64,000 nucleotides of DNA from Armigeres subalbatus (lineage: Eukaryota > Arthropoda > Insecta > Diptera > Culicidae): contig NC_085140.1 of NCBI RefSeq assembly GCF_024139115.2, positions 29,871,806 to 29,935,805 of the forward strand, in the 5' to 3' direction. Shown here piece after piece: positions 34,209-44,980 of this stretch; the stretch's first letter is position 1, and every line of letters begins with the position of its first letter. The notes below the pieces were generated by a model. The model saw nothing but the letters and a program-made list of their open reading frames with translations, made no database searches and was not told the origin of the DNA. Made by a program: the position numbers and the translations under genes.

Positions 34209-34311
<103 letters not shown>

Positions 34312-34437
34312 TCACCTCAATTCGTCGAACTGAGTCGATTGGTATATAACACTATGGGTCTCCGGGCCTTCTATAAAAAGTTTGTTTTTGGAGCGATCAT
34401 ATAGCCTTTACCGTATACTTAGTATACGAGAAAGGCA

Positions 34438-35379
34438 AAAAACTACAAATTCATTGCAAAGGGTCAAAGACTATTCGTTGGCTTGGCGAAACCGTTGTTG
34501 GGCGCCTTTTCATTTTTTGCGTTGTGGATTTAATAAACGTTTGCTTTATGAATTCCTCAAGCACTTTGTAACATGCATATGTTCCAATAGGAAGGAAGTA
34601 AGGATTGTTAAAAAGGTCAGAACATTTCTAAAAATCCCTTTTCTAGAAAGTTTAATGATTTTCTGAAAAATTAAATAAACCTACGGGCAGTGGTTGGATC
34701 ACTACCGGATATAGTCGCATAAAAAATAACCCTGCTTTGGAGTGGATCGAATGACCTTCGGAATCGCCATTAGACCGTGGTCGATGGTTTGAAAGAACTA
34801 CTGGACTCTAAGTAAAACTCAAAAAGGTAAAAAAAAGGTTGATTAAAGGTAGAAATAGCTATTGGACCAAGTTGTATCAAGAAAAAATCAACTCCGGAAC
34901 AAGATATATAAATTCCTGGAGTAGATCTATCAGTAGTTTGGTGGCATTGGTTGATGTGGTTAGGCCAATAAATTTCAACTTTGAAGTAGATCCGTTGCTA
35001 TCATTACTGAAATCTCTCGATGCAGATTGTCGTATTCAGTATGTTTTTCGATAAGTGCCAGATTATATTGACCCAAAATTAGAAATAAATTCAAATTATC
35101 ATCGAATATTTAACGGCTTTGCTTGTTTTTTTTCACCATCATACAAGTGTCTGGTTTGAATGAAGCGATAATGTTACTGAATCAAATTCAGTCTTAATGG
35201 TCCGTTTTTTAACCTCAAATAAGTTGCCTGCATAAAATGAGATAATTTATCTCGAATTCAAACAAACTCGCTGTCACTACTTCCGAGTATCTATTATTTG
35301 AAAACGGCTTAAATTTCTTAGATAGGAACAAAAATTATTCGCGTTTTCTAGAGTCTACTCTGTGTTTCACCTTTGGTGT
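34438..35379. other. No recognisable feature
   Basis: No supported gene. A 94-codon frame at 34382-34666 overlaps the end of the previous element and lacks any domain. Confidence 0.5.
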
Positions 35380-35785
35380 ATTGTGGTCAGGCTTGTAAAA
35401 TGTCATCTGCATGTCATTTGACTAATTTATTCATAACTATCTTCAGAAGCCAAATTTACTTCAAAATTTTAGATGCACGCATAACGCTTGAGTAGTGCTA
35501 TATGTTTGTCCAAAGATACATTACTCTAAATATAACATCTGAGGCTAGAGAGTGAAATCTCTCCAAAATGTCACGTGTCATTTGACATAATGTCATTTGA
35601 ATGACATTTTGCCTCCCACGCTCCAGATTACATATTTACAGCAATTTCTAATTAGTCAAAGTTGTAGCCACATTTAAGCGCTATAAGTCCGCCATACTTG
35701 ATAGTTGATAGCAAACAACTGAAGAAAGTTCTGGAAAAAATATGAAAAAGAATGCAAATGACATTTTACAACACTGATTGTGGTC
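35380..35785. mobile_element. MITE (family A), 388 bp, 9-bp target duplication, copy 2
   Basis: The element spans 35389-35776. It is collinear with 7032-7394 over its whole length, apart from an extra segment of about 25 bp near 35451 (aaatttacttcaaaatttta). The flanks attgtggtc (35380-35388 and 35777-35785) are a perfect 9-bp target duplication. Two independent insertions with exact 9-bp duplications define the family ends well. Confidence 0.92.
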
Positions 35786-37189
35786 CTTATCTAGGGCTTC
35801 TTCCCCATAAACTTGTTTCATTCTTATTTTCATTTGTATTATTTCCAGGGTTCCGACTTTTCATTTCGATGAGACCAAAGCAAGCGTTTTTCGAGCCGAG
35901 GGAGAATCTATTGTCGTTGTTTATAGTGAGGAACATCTTTCACCCACCAATCTTTTCTCTGGAACTAGCCTTAGAGGATAAACGAAAATCGTGCCTATTA
36001 GATGAAATTCCTTTTTCGTTTCATCACTTTTACATCTCACTCACTTTTCGCGAGAATTATCGCAGAATAATTATAAAAATTGTATGGTCACGGTGGGACT
36101 TGAATCCAGCATATCAACAATAATTGCCATAGGGTTTCGCTCACTCTAGCCTAACCACCACCACGCTATCTGCGTGTAAGGTACCAGGTTATTTGTTCCA
36201 CAAAGGCTACTATCGTTTGTATTGCTGATGGCACCGAAGATGCTCGGATATGAAAGAAAACGAGTAAACCAATTTCCCACGGCAATCAAAGTGAGCGAAA
36301 AATGGTTATCACTCTCCAGACCAAGATGAATACACAGCTAGGTGTTTCAATGTGCTCAATTTATGGACGAGAAGAAGGCGGGGGTGAAAAATTCATTTTC
36401 GGTGCAAAACATAAACAAACCGGCTGGCACTCCCATACTAAAATCCAAGATGGCTGAATCGTGAATTTGGCAGATTGGAACACCTAGTGGTGTATTCATC
36501 TTGCTCCAGACTGTTTTTCTTTCTCGAAAAGTGATTTCTCTATTTTTCACCTCCTTTTTCATGAGGTAAATTATAAAAAGTCAGTGAAGATGCTCCCTGA
36601 GCCGACGTTCTGATACCTGCATCAGTTATTGACGGAAAATGGCCGTTCGTAAATTAGTTGAACGGTTGATTACGGATGTAGTCCCCAAAGGAATCGTCTG
36701 GTAAAAACTTGAATCTGAAACATTTTGAAGCGGAGAATTTGAGAATACAGGAAGGTTCATAGACGGTTTGATTTTATCGGATTGAGACCTTCTGCATCAA
36801 TAAAACCATGAGTTAACCTCACGAAAAACACAAAAAATCAAAGAAAATTAAAGTAGTATCCAATCGCGTAAAAAAACCTTGAGAGTTGTCATCACTTCCC
36901 ATAGTGCAATTCTGAATTTCGGCGCCCCCCTAAGGCCTGGCGCCCTTGGCGGGGGCCAACCTGGCGAACCAAACGCTACTGCGCTAGTCCTAAATATTAT
37001 ATGGCCCACCTAGCGGCTGTGTTTTTTACAGTTTTTACAATATGTAATACCAATATCTGCATCAGAATGCTGATCGGGTGCAGGAACGATTTTTCGAGAT
37101 TTTCTGTAATAAACCATGATGCTAAAACCTTTTTCTAAAAGTTATTCAAGAAATATGAAAGATATTCTTCATCAATATGGGCCTAAAAT
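35786..37189. other. No recognised gene; weak tRNA-like segment
   Basis: On the minus strand around 36190-36085 there is an A-box-like tagcgtggtggtggttagg and a B-box-like ggattcaagtccc, with spacing longer than in a tRNA. It may be a decayed tRNA-derived SINE head. The remainder holds only short frames. Confidence 0.3.
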
Positions 37190-37475
37190 TAAAATATGGG
37201 CCATTTGTCCGCACAGACTGATAGTCAGAATCTGGGGTACGGGAAAGCTACCAGAGGATCATAAGGATCAGAAGGAAGGACTCGTGGGCCCAATCTACAA
37301 GAAATGTTACAAGTTTGATTGTGGAAACTTACGATTTATCATCTCTCCGAACGACTCCTACTAAGTGATCATTTTCCGTTGTCTGTCACTCGCAATTAAT
37401 AAGTTTGTGGAAAGTTGTCAAACCAACTACGGTGGCGGACGCTTGACAACGGACCGGATCTTTACTTGATAGTGC
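37190..37475 (+). pseudogene. LINE reverse transcriptase fragment
   Basis: The plus-strand frame to 37364 contains RIWGTGKLPEDHKD followed by GLVGPIYKKCYKFDCGN, the fingers motif of LINE reverse transcriptases. After a frameshift, 37371-37473 reads LSLAINKFVES, then YGGGRLTTDRIFT, equivalent to the GRST-x-DQIF block. No upstream or downstream LINE sequence is recognisable. It is a small, old fragment. Confidence 0.65.
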
Positions 37476-38037
37476 TGCACTGAACCGAGCGATTAGTTAC
37501 TGAAATTAGTCATCACTATTACAAATAAAGCACACGAATAATTCACTTTCGACTTGTTAACTCCACGTCCAAGATACTACTCTTCCTTTTATCAAAACGC
37601 TATATATAATTACTTGATATTGTTAACAATTTTTCTCTTGAGTCCAACAATATTGCACTCTTAATGAAGACTGTTGCATGCTATCTACAATAACTCCCAT
37701 GCCGACATTCTGTTATCTCTGAGAGCATTCGTACTCTCTAATTAAAACAATGTTATGTTATATAACTTTACTTAACTGCCACGCTGGTGCTGAGTGATTT
37801 ACTGCTTCAAGACCAGGTGTATGATATATGTACTTGGCAAAGTTTTGTTCATACTTATATAACCGTTTGCCAAAGATAACTGTAATGTAGAGTGGGGCAA
37901 GAGTACGCACTTAGTTTTCAATCGAACATGTGGCCCCTATGAAGCTTGTGCATATCAAATCAATGTCGACGATTTGTATACTCTTTCTACATTTTATCCA
38001 GCGAAAAAAATATTAAAATTATTGAAATTCATTTCAG
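37476..38037. other. No recognisable feature
   Basis: AT-rich. A gtggggcaagagtacgc motif at about 37893 is loosely mirrored beyond the next element (gtggggtaagagcag near 41525). The pogo-like element may therefore have inserted into an older repeat. Confidence 0.4.
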
Positions 38038-38355
38038 TACAGGCATACCTCGATAGTACGTACACCTGCGTTATTTTAGTGTACGTACTATCGAATAAAA
38101 AAAAAATGCGAACAAAAACTTTTTTTCGCTGTTTTGTTTATTTAGGAGTAGAAGCATGTTTATAAAACCACCAGGAAACCAAAATTTTGATAGAAGGCTC
38201 TGTACTCTAAGCATGCTTATATTTGATGTAGTATACAACGGATTAACAATACGCGGATTTTTCTTGAAATGGTGCCTACATGTAGCATTGGTCAAAATCA
38301 TCGTCTTTGTAAATGGGAGGCTATTTTTTTTACAACATATTGTATTTTAATGCTT

Positions 38356-38517
38356 TGGAACATCCATAAATTACGTAACATTCTTAGGAGTAACATTTAT
38401 AGGAGTAATATTTTAAAGATGACATCGTACATACTTATGCATGTTACTACATAACGCGACGATTTGGTATGGTTAAAAGATCACTACATTTTAAGTAACG
38501 TATTTTATGAATTTCCC
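38356..38517. repeat. Possible small MITE inside the pogo-like element
   Basis: The words tccataaattacgtaac on the left and the complement of ttcataaaatacgttac on the right form an imperfect inverted repeat about 160 bp apart. A related tccactaattacgtaac lies at 45340. The support is weak. Confidence 0.35.
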
Positions 38518-38717
38518 CTATAGATTTTATGGGAATGAAAAGCTTCAAGGTAGCCCTGAACTGTCACTGTCGTTGCGAACCTTTAACATGATTAACACTA
38601 AGATGAGTATAAAAATAACTAGTAAACTGATTTCGAAGATGTCAAAAAGGATTTGTCATAGTTAATTTAATTTTCATTTAGGATCGTTTTTGCCTTTCTC
38701 GTACACCAAGGCTTTAT

Positions 38718-38966
38718 ATGTCCGAAAAGGCTCGACGAATTGATGTAATGTCTGTCGATAAAGTCTTTAAATCTAAATCAATGGATGGCGATCTAATCAA
38801 AACTGGAACTAGCGTGGAGCTGAGCTCTGATCAAAAAGTGCGACGTGGGAAAATGTATTTGGCAACATGGCCACTAGATCCCCTTATATTCAATATATTC
38901 TCGGTCAAACGTAAAGATAGTTTTTCTGAAAATGTGGAAATCGTTCGTCAGGAAACTAAAGAATAG
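38718..38966 (+). other. Unrecognised 82-codon frame
   Basis: It begins MSEKARRIDVMSVDKVFKSK directly after gcctttctcgtacaccaagg. It has a mixed, fairly hydrophilic composition and no known domain. No promoter or homologue is apparent. It may be a chance frame in transposon sequence. Confidence 0.15.
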
Positions 38967-39119
38967 CTTCTAGAACGGCCCCTGAAATTGCTGAACTACA
39001 ATTCCTTCCTTATTTCAGTCTGAAATTATTTCTTGATTTTATTTGAAATTTGCTTGAAAATTCAAAAATATTTTTCTCTGAAAACTCCTCATGAACATCA
39101 TTTGAAAAAACTTCTTATT

Positions 39120-41000
39120 TTAGACTTTCTCCTAGATTTGTTTCAGATACTCTTCTAGGAGTCCCTCTGAGAATTTCTCCCGGAAATCCATCGGAAAATC
39201 CATCAAGAATTTATGCAAAAAACCTCTTGGGAATCAAACCAAGAGCTCTATCGCGATTTTCTTCAGGAATTACTTCAGGAAGTTCACCAGGAAATCCTTA
39301 AGAAACTCCTTCGGATGCTTCTCCAAAATTCCTTACCAAATTCTTCTTGTAAAAGGAACTTCCCGGAGTAATTGTTGGAGGAATTTTCTGCAGAATATCT
39401 TGAGAAATTTCTGAGGGAACTTTGAAACGAACTGCCGAAAAATTCTTGAAGAAATTTTCGGGGAACTTATAAAGGGATTTCTGGAGGAATTCTTGAAATA
39501 ATTTCCGGGGAAATTCTGGTCGATTTTTTTGGAAGAATCCATGGAGGAGATACTGGAAGAAAAATTGGGAGATTTTCTAGAAGACTTTCCTAGGTTATTG
39601 TTTTAAGATATTGCTGCTATTTCATGAAGTAATGTTTGGGAAATCCTGAAGGGCTTTATAGGTGATTTTTTGTAGAAATTTTAAGCGAAGTACCCGCAGA
39701 AACCTTAAAAATTCCGGCAGAATTTTCCGGTTGAACTAATAAAATGATTTCCAGAGGAATTTCAAGGGGAATTTTTCAAGGTAGTCCGAAAGTTTTGACG
39801 AAATTTAATTAAGAATATGTGGAGAAATAGGCAGATGAATTTGCAGACAAACTGCTCAAGAAATTTCCGAGAGAATTCCCGAAGAAAAAAATCCTGAACT
39901 ATTTTTCGTTAGAGTTCTTGGCTATCGAGGGCTTCCCGTTGGGTACTGAAGAAATTCAAAGAAAATTTCTGGAAAAATCTCAAAGTAAATAATGAAGAAA
40001 TATTGGTGAAATTTCAGGAGTAACTCCAGAGAGAATGTCCGTAGGAGTTTTTTGGGAATTTCAGAATGATTTTCTGGTGGACGTTCTGGGATATTTCTAC
40101 GGATATTCCTAAGTGAATTGCTGAAGGGGAATATTTGGGTGTATTTGAAATAATCAACGGAGAAATACTTGGCAATAATTTCTGGAAGAACTCCTAGAAG
40201 AATTTCTGGAGGAACTTCCGGAGGAATTCCTGGAGGAACTTCCGAAGGAACTCATGGAGGAACTCCTGGAGGAACTTCCGGAGGAACTCCTGAAGGAATT
40301 TCCGGAGGAACTACGGGAGGATTTCTAGGAGAAACTTCCGGAGGAACCCCTGGAGGAACTTCCGGAGGAACTCCTGGAGAAACTTCCGGAGGAACTCCTG
40401 GAGGAACATACGGAAGAATTCCTTGAGGAACTTCCTGGAGGAACTTACGGAAAAATTCTTGGAGAAGATTACGGAGGAATTCCTGAAGGAACATGCGAAG
40501 AAACTCCTGGAGAAACTTACGGAGGAACTTGCGGAGGAATTCCTCGAGGAACATGTGGAGGTACTCCTAGACGAACTTCCGGAGAAATTCCTGGAGGAAC
40601 ATGCGGAGAAACTTTCGGAGGAACTACTGGAGGAATTCCTGGAGGAACTTCCTGGGTGAACTTCTGGAAGAATTCCTGGAGGAACTTATGGAGTAATTCC
40701 TGGAAGAATTTTTGATTAATTCCGGAAAATGGACTTATGGACGAAATTAATTCACGCCGCCACCAATCATCAGCGAAATGATCTATCACGCCCCCGCCGA
40801 TAAAATTTCAATCGGCGCACAGGTGTGGATTGAATATCGAAGGAAATCCTGTATGAAATTTTCGAACAAACTTTTAAGGTATCCCAAGAAGAGTCCTTTG
40901 AGGAAGCTGCTGTTTCAGGATGACGTCTTGGAGTAATCTTAGAATGAACTACTGATTAAATCTCTAGTGGAATCCACGGATGAATTTATGAAGGAATAGG
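39120..41000. repeat. Second head-to-head array of degenerate 12/24-bp repeats
   Basis: The left part (to about 39345) reads as ttctccaggaa-type units; the right part (from about 39355) reads as ggaggaacttcc-type units. It is best preserved at 40190-40720, where aacttccggaggaactcctg recurs, and decays towards both edges. About 90 bp of unrelated sequence near 40740-40830 interrupts it and contains a small hairpin (cgccgat...atcggcg). Traces of the repeat resume to about 41000. Unit sequence and flip arrangement match 4378-5753. Confidence 0.85.
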
Positions 41001-41469
41001 CCATAACTATTATCTCAAATAAATAAGAAACTGAAAAAATAACAAAGTGAATAAAATAAAAATTTGTTTTAATAGCTACAACCAAATAAACTTATCCTCA
41101 TTTTAGTAACGCTGTTAAATTTTTTCTCAATAAAAATATTGCCATTGATTAGTTCATATATTGGAACAAAACTTATTGTAAAAGCAGAATATGTAATCTG
41201 CCGTTTCAAATGTTCCTTGCATTGTGCAAAATAATATTATGATTGCCAAACATTTATGACACGCTGTTTTTTTTTTTAACTAAATTATCAGTTATCACAA
41301 TATGTTTAAATCAGATGTGAAACTGTTACGTAGCATATGATGGACCCCACGCATATGCCATGATCAAAACATATTCAAATTTTAACTAAAATCGTACAGA
41401 AAACCAAATAAAAAAAAATCTTTCAGTGTACGTACAATCGAGGGTACGTACTATCGAGGTATGCCTGTA

Positions 41470-41989
41470 TAACATTTATTGCAAGACACCTTACCCCACC
41501 GGTGTGATAAGAGTGCTGATCGGGTGGGGTAAGAGCAGAGTGTAAAATAATCGAAAATTTTTGGTGAAGTCCACTTTTCTTCAATTGTCAGTTCACTTCC
41601 AGACACATTCATAGTCGGCTCTGGACAGTCAATATTCAGTTGAATATTAGTCATTGAATATTTATGCACATTTTACAAATTGATAAATTATCTGAAATCT
41701 AAACACGTTTCAAATGAGTAAAGTGATTTATCACACAGGACTGAATCCGATTTTCATCCGCGAGGCACTTTCAACGGTAAACATCAACATAAACAATGCT
41801 AATAATGTTTTTTTCTGCACATAGTAAGCACACTCAGTGACAGTCGAATGAATGAGTTGGTGGAGTAGTCGTCTGACTATGTCATTCTATGTTTTGAATA
41901 TTCATGCGATGTTTGTCAAAATTCGGACTGAAGTTGCTTCATGAAGATGAATATTTAAGGCTCTGGGTAAGAGTAAGCAATTCACGGGG
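41470..41989. other. No recognisable gene
   Basis: No supported gene. It includes gtggggtaagagcagagtg, noted above as a possible partner of 37893. Confidence 0.45.
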
Positions 41990-42059
41990 AAGGGTCGTTT
42001 GGCTGAATGCGACTGCGAAGGGCGAACAAACCATTAGACCAAAACCCATCTAGCCGAAA

Positions 42060-42450
42060 GTCATTTGGCCGAACGGGTCATCCGGCCGAATAGGTTATTT
42101 GGCCGAATAGGTCATTTGGCCGAATAGGTCATTTGGCCAAATAGGACATTTCGCCGAATAGGACATTTGGCCAAATAGGAAATTTGACCGAATAGGACAT
42201 TTTTCCGAATAATCCATTTAGCCGAATAGGACATTTGGCCGAATAGGACATTTGGCCGAATAGGTAATTTGGCCGAAGAGGTGATTTGGCCGAAAAGGTG
42301 ATTTGGCCAAAAAGGTCATTTGGCCGAATAGGACATTTGGCCGGATAGGTAATTGGGCCGAACAGGACATTTCGCCAAATAGGAAATTTGCCCAAATAGG
42401 ACATTTGGTCGTATAGGACATTTGGCCGAATAGGACATTTGGCCGAACAG
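42060..42450 (+). repeat. 17-bp tandem array (GGCCGAATAGGTCATTT)n
   Basis: Over twenty copies of a unit such as ggccgaataggtcattt, with substitutions. The complementary strand gives repetitive open frames (PIRPNVLFGQM-like) that are by-products. Confidence 0.92.
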
Positions 42451-42454
42451 GACA

Positions 42455-42870
42455 GGTCTCTCTCTACTCACTTCTCACTTTTCATTTTTCACAGTGAGAA
42501 GTGAGAAACGAAGAGTGAAAAGATTCGTCTTAATTCTCACTTCTTACTTTTAACATTGAGAAGTGTTTCACAGTGAGAAGTTTCACACTGAGAAGTGAGA
42601 AATTAGGAGTGAGACGTTTCACTTCGCACTACTCATTTCTCACTTCCCACTGTGAGAAGTGAGAAGAGAGTAAAGAGTCGTCTCTCTTCTCCTGTCTAAC
42701 TACTCATTTTTAACAGTGAGAAGTGAGGAATAAACTACTTTCTTCGCGCTTCTCACTTTTTACAGTGAGCAGTGAGAAATGAGAAGTGAGTAGTTAGACG
42801 TCTTATTTTTCACTCTTCATTTCTCACTTATCACTGTAAAAAGTGAGAAGCGCAAAGTTTTTCTTACAGT
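42455..42870. repeat. Self-complementary GAGAAGTGA / TCACTTCTC arrays
   Basis: Blocks of agtgagaagtgagaa alternate with their complement (ttctcacttctcac) several times, often joined by tttttcacagtgag or similar. Any transcript would form several nested hairpins. Confidence 0.88.
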
Positions 42871-43089
42871 GAGAAGAATAATTTCTGACCCATATGAATA
42901 AAAACCCAGGATTGATCCAAACATCGGAGTGCAATTTTTCCATGTTCTCCAGTGAGCAAGTGTTCTCAACCAATATTTTATCCGGATAGAAAGACGGGTG
43001 AAAACTCGTGAGTGCCGGCTTTCCGGATAATTTAATTTTACGCCTCCAAATGCTCCATCTTACCACCTTTCATGATAATTTTTACAAGC

Positions 43090-43185
43090 ATATTCACAAA
43101 AATGTAGGTCCGCGACGGGATTCGAACCCAAAACAATTTTAAAATGTACAGAGCGCTCACTTTGACCACACGAATTGGTTGAAAG
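43090..43185 (-). repeat. tRNA-like SINE fragment
   Basis: The minus strand has an exact B box ggttcgaatcc (complement of 43118-43128) and an A-box-like gtggtcaaagtgagcg about 50 bp upstream. There is no good acceptor stem, so this is probably a SINE head fragment, not a tRNA gene. Confidence 0.5.
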
Positions 43186-43269
43186 CAAACAGATAAACTG
43201 CTGTATTGAATCTACTACTCATTGTGGCGCATCGTCAGACGCAATCAATTTTTTGCACCATCGCTGATG

Positions 43270-44610
43270 CGAACTGGGCACCCAGAGAAAACAATGGATC
43301 ACCGATGAGACCTGGAGAAAGATAGAGGAGCGAAGAGAAGCCAAAGCCGCGATAGAGCGATCGAAAACCAGAGGAGCCAAAGTCTTAGCCCGTCAACGAT
43401 ACGCGGCTCTTGAGAAGGAAGTAAAACGCTCATGTCGACGGGACAAGCGAGCGTGGGCAGACTCTCTGGCCGACGAAAGAGAGAGAGAGCCGCAGCAACC
43501 GGGGACATTCGCCTCCTCTACGATATCTCACGACGCTTAAGCGGGGCGAAGATGAATGTTATTGACCGACCCAACTGACCAGATGAAACGCTGGTTCGAG
43601 CACTTCAAACAAATTTTTTAAGTGCCAGCCAGGCCACCACCACCTCGGCATGATCTGCCTGGGATCCGACGAATAACACGCGTCAATACCGAATCTCCAT
43701 CACTGATAGAGATACAAACAGCCATCCAAAGCATGAAATCGAGCAAAGCCCTAGGGGTCGATCGCATATCAGCCGAGATGCTCAAAGCTGACCCCATGGC
43801 ATCCGCTCAACTACTGCATCGTTTATTTCGTAATATCTGGGACACCGCAACTTTCCCGGTTGACTGAGTGCAAGGTATCTTAGTGAAGGTACCCAAACCG
43901 CGGGCTGTTATGGCAGCCTATAACCATGGAGCACCTAAACGACTTCGAATTGGCTGATGACGTTGCACTTCTCGCTCAACGGCCCTCTGATATGCAGAGT
44001 AAGCTCAACGACCTTGCCAAGCGCTTCTCTTCGGCAGGCTTAGTAATCAACGTCAACAAAACCAAATCGTTGGATGTAAACACGGTGACCCCTTCCAGTT
44101 TCACAGTAGCCGGGCATCCAGTGGAAAATGTTGAAAGCTTCCAATATCTTGGTAGCCAAATGGCGTCAGACGGCGGTACCAAGATCGACATAGGCGCACG
44201 GATCAAGAAAGCAATGGCTGCCTTTGCGAGTTTAAGAAATATCTGAAAAAAACAGGCAGATAAGTGAAAGCACCAAAATACGAATTTTCAACTCTAACGT
44301 GAAATCTGTGCAGTTATACACTAGCGAAACATGGTGTGTATCAGTGGGGAACACATAACGGCTGCAGCTGTTCATCAACAGATGCCTGCGGTATATAATT
44401 TGGGCCTGGTGGCCTCACAAGTGGATCTCCAACAACGAGCTCCATCGTCGTTGTCACCAGAGGCCGATAGCACAGAAATTCGGGATCGGAAGAGGGGCTG
44501 GGTCGGCCACACTCTGCGCGGAAACGAATTCTGTAAACAAGCATTAGACTGGAACCCAGCGGGACATCGCAGCAGAGGCAGACCCAGAGGTGTGGTGGTG
44601 GTGGTGAAGC
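43270..44610 (+). mobile_element. Third LINE relic, reverse transcriptase core deleted
   Basis: The plus-strand order is: a linker rich in Arg/Lys around 43290-43550 (WITDETWRKIEERREAK, then SCRRDKRAWADSLA), the lead-in to the reverse transcriptase at 43622-43867 (MKSSKALGVDRISAEMLK), then a jump at about 43915 straight to the catalytic-loop region at 43926-44246 (FELADDVALL, GLVINVNKTKS, FQYLGSQMASDGG), and a C-terminal tail to about 44600 (GWVGHTLRGNEFCKQALDWN, then GRP). The fingers and first-aspartate motif are missing, an internal deletion. The sequence differs from the other two LINE relics and comes from another family. Confidence 0.8.
43926..44246 (+). pseudogene. LINE reverse transcriptase palm end and thumb fragment
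   Basis: A 106-codon frame. LADDVALLAQ near residue 10 is the catalytic loop with both aspartates kept. GLVINVNKTK near residue 38 and FQYLGSQMASDGG near residue 73 are the following conserved blocks. The start ATG is a deletion junction product, not a native start. Translation stops at 44244, and the tail continues in other frames. Confidence 0.8.
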
Positions 44611-44837
44611 CTCAATAAAGAAATGAATTAGGTCAACAGAAATCTAACCTGGCAACAGGTTTTTTTTTTTTTCCTGTTCGGGTGTGCCACTGCGACCAGT
44701 TATTAGATCTATTGTAGCGTTACCAAACAACAGGCAACAGGTTAAAGCGATAGCCGGGCAACGCTCAGGATGGAGATCTTTCAAGTCGGCGCTTTGCACC
44801 ACCGGAGGTGTACAGGATCCATAAGTAATGTTTATTC

Positions 44838-44980
44838 GGCCTATTAAGCCAAAATACCTATTCGGTTAAATGTCCTTTTCGGTCAAATGACCTATTCGGC
44901 TATACGGCACTTTCAGCCAAATGACTTTCGGCCTAATGGTATATTCGGCCAAACAACTTTCGGCCTATAGGCAGTGTATT
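44838..44980 (-). repeat. Inverted partner array of 42060-42450
   Basis: Units such as cctattcggtcaaatg and ttcggccaaa are the complement of the left array. It is shorter and more diverged. Confidence 0.75.

Larger units (their letters stand above)
38038..41469. mobile_element. 3.4-kb pogo-like element with perfect 24-bp terminal repeats
   Basis: The element spans 38040-41467. The first 24 bases, beginning caggcatacctcgatagtac, are the exact complement of the last 24, and TA flanks both ends (38038-38039 and 41468-41469). The ends resemble Tigger/pogo-type terminal repeats (CAGGCATACCTCG). Subterminal copies of gtacgtactatcga follow on each side. At the left they form a perfect 16-bp hairpin (38050-38065 with 38079-38094). 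No transposase is seen. The interior instead carries a degenerate foldback-like array of the type at 4378-5753. Perfect terminal repeats imply recent movement, while the cargo looks old. Confidence 0.85.
41990..44980. mobile_element. Composite foldback-like element with TTTGGCCGAA terminal arrays
   Basis: The left side (about 41990-42450) is a plus-oriented array of catttggccgaatagg units. The right side (about 44838-44980) is the inverted counterpart (ttcggccaaat, cctattcgg). Both ends share gaaagtcatttggc and a terminal gtttggc(t/c)gaat. Between them lie self-complementary gagaagtga arrays, a tRNA-like segment and a LINE relic. No clear target duplication was found, so the outer limits are approximate. 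Its build matches the element at 6674-8681. Confidence 0.65.

Noticed and set aside
42129..42421. Open frames rich in PIRPNVLFG-type repeats
   Set aside because: They are produced by the 17-bp tandem array and have no independent support.
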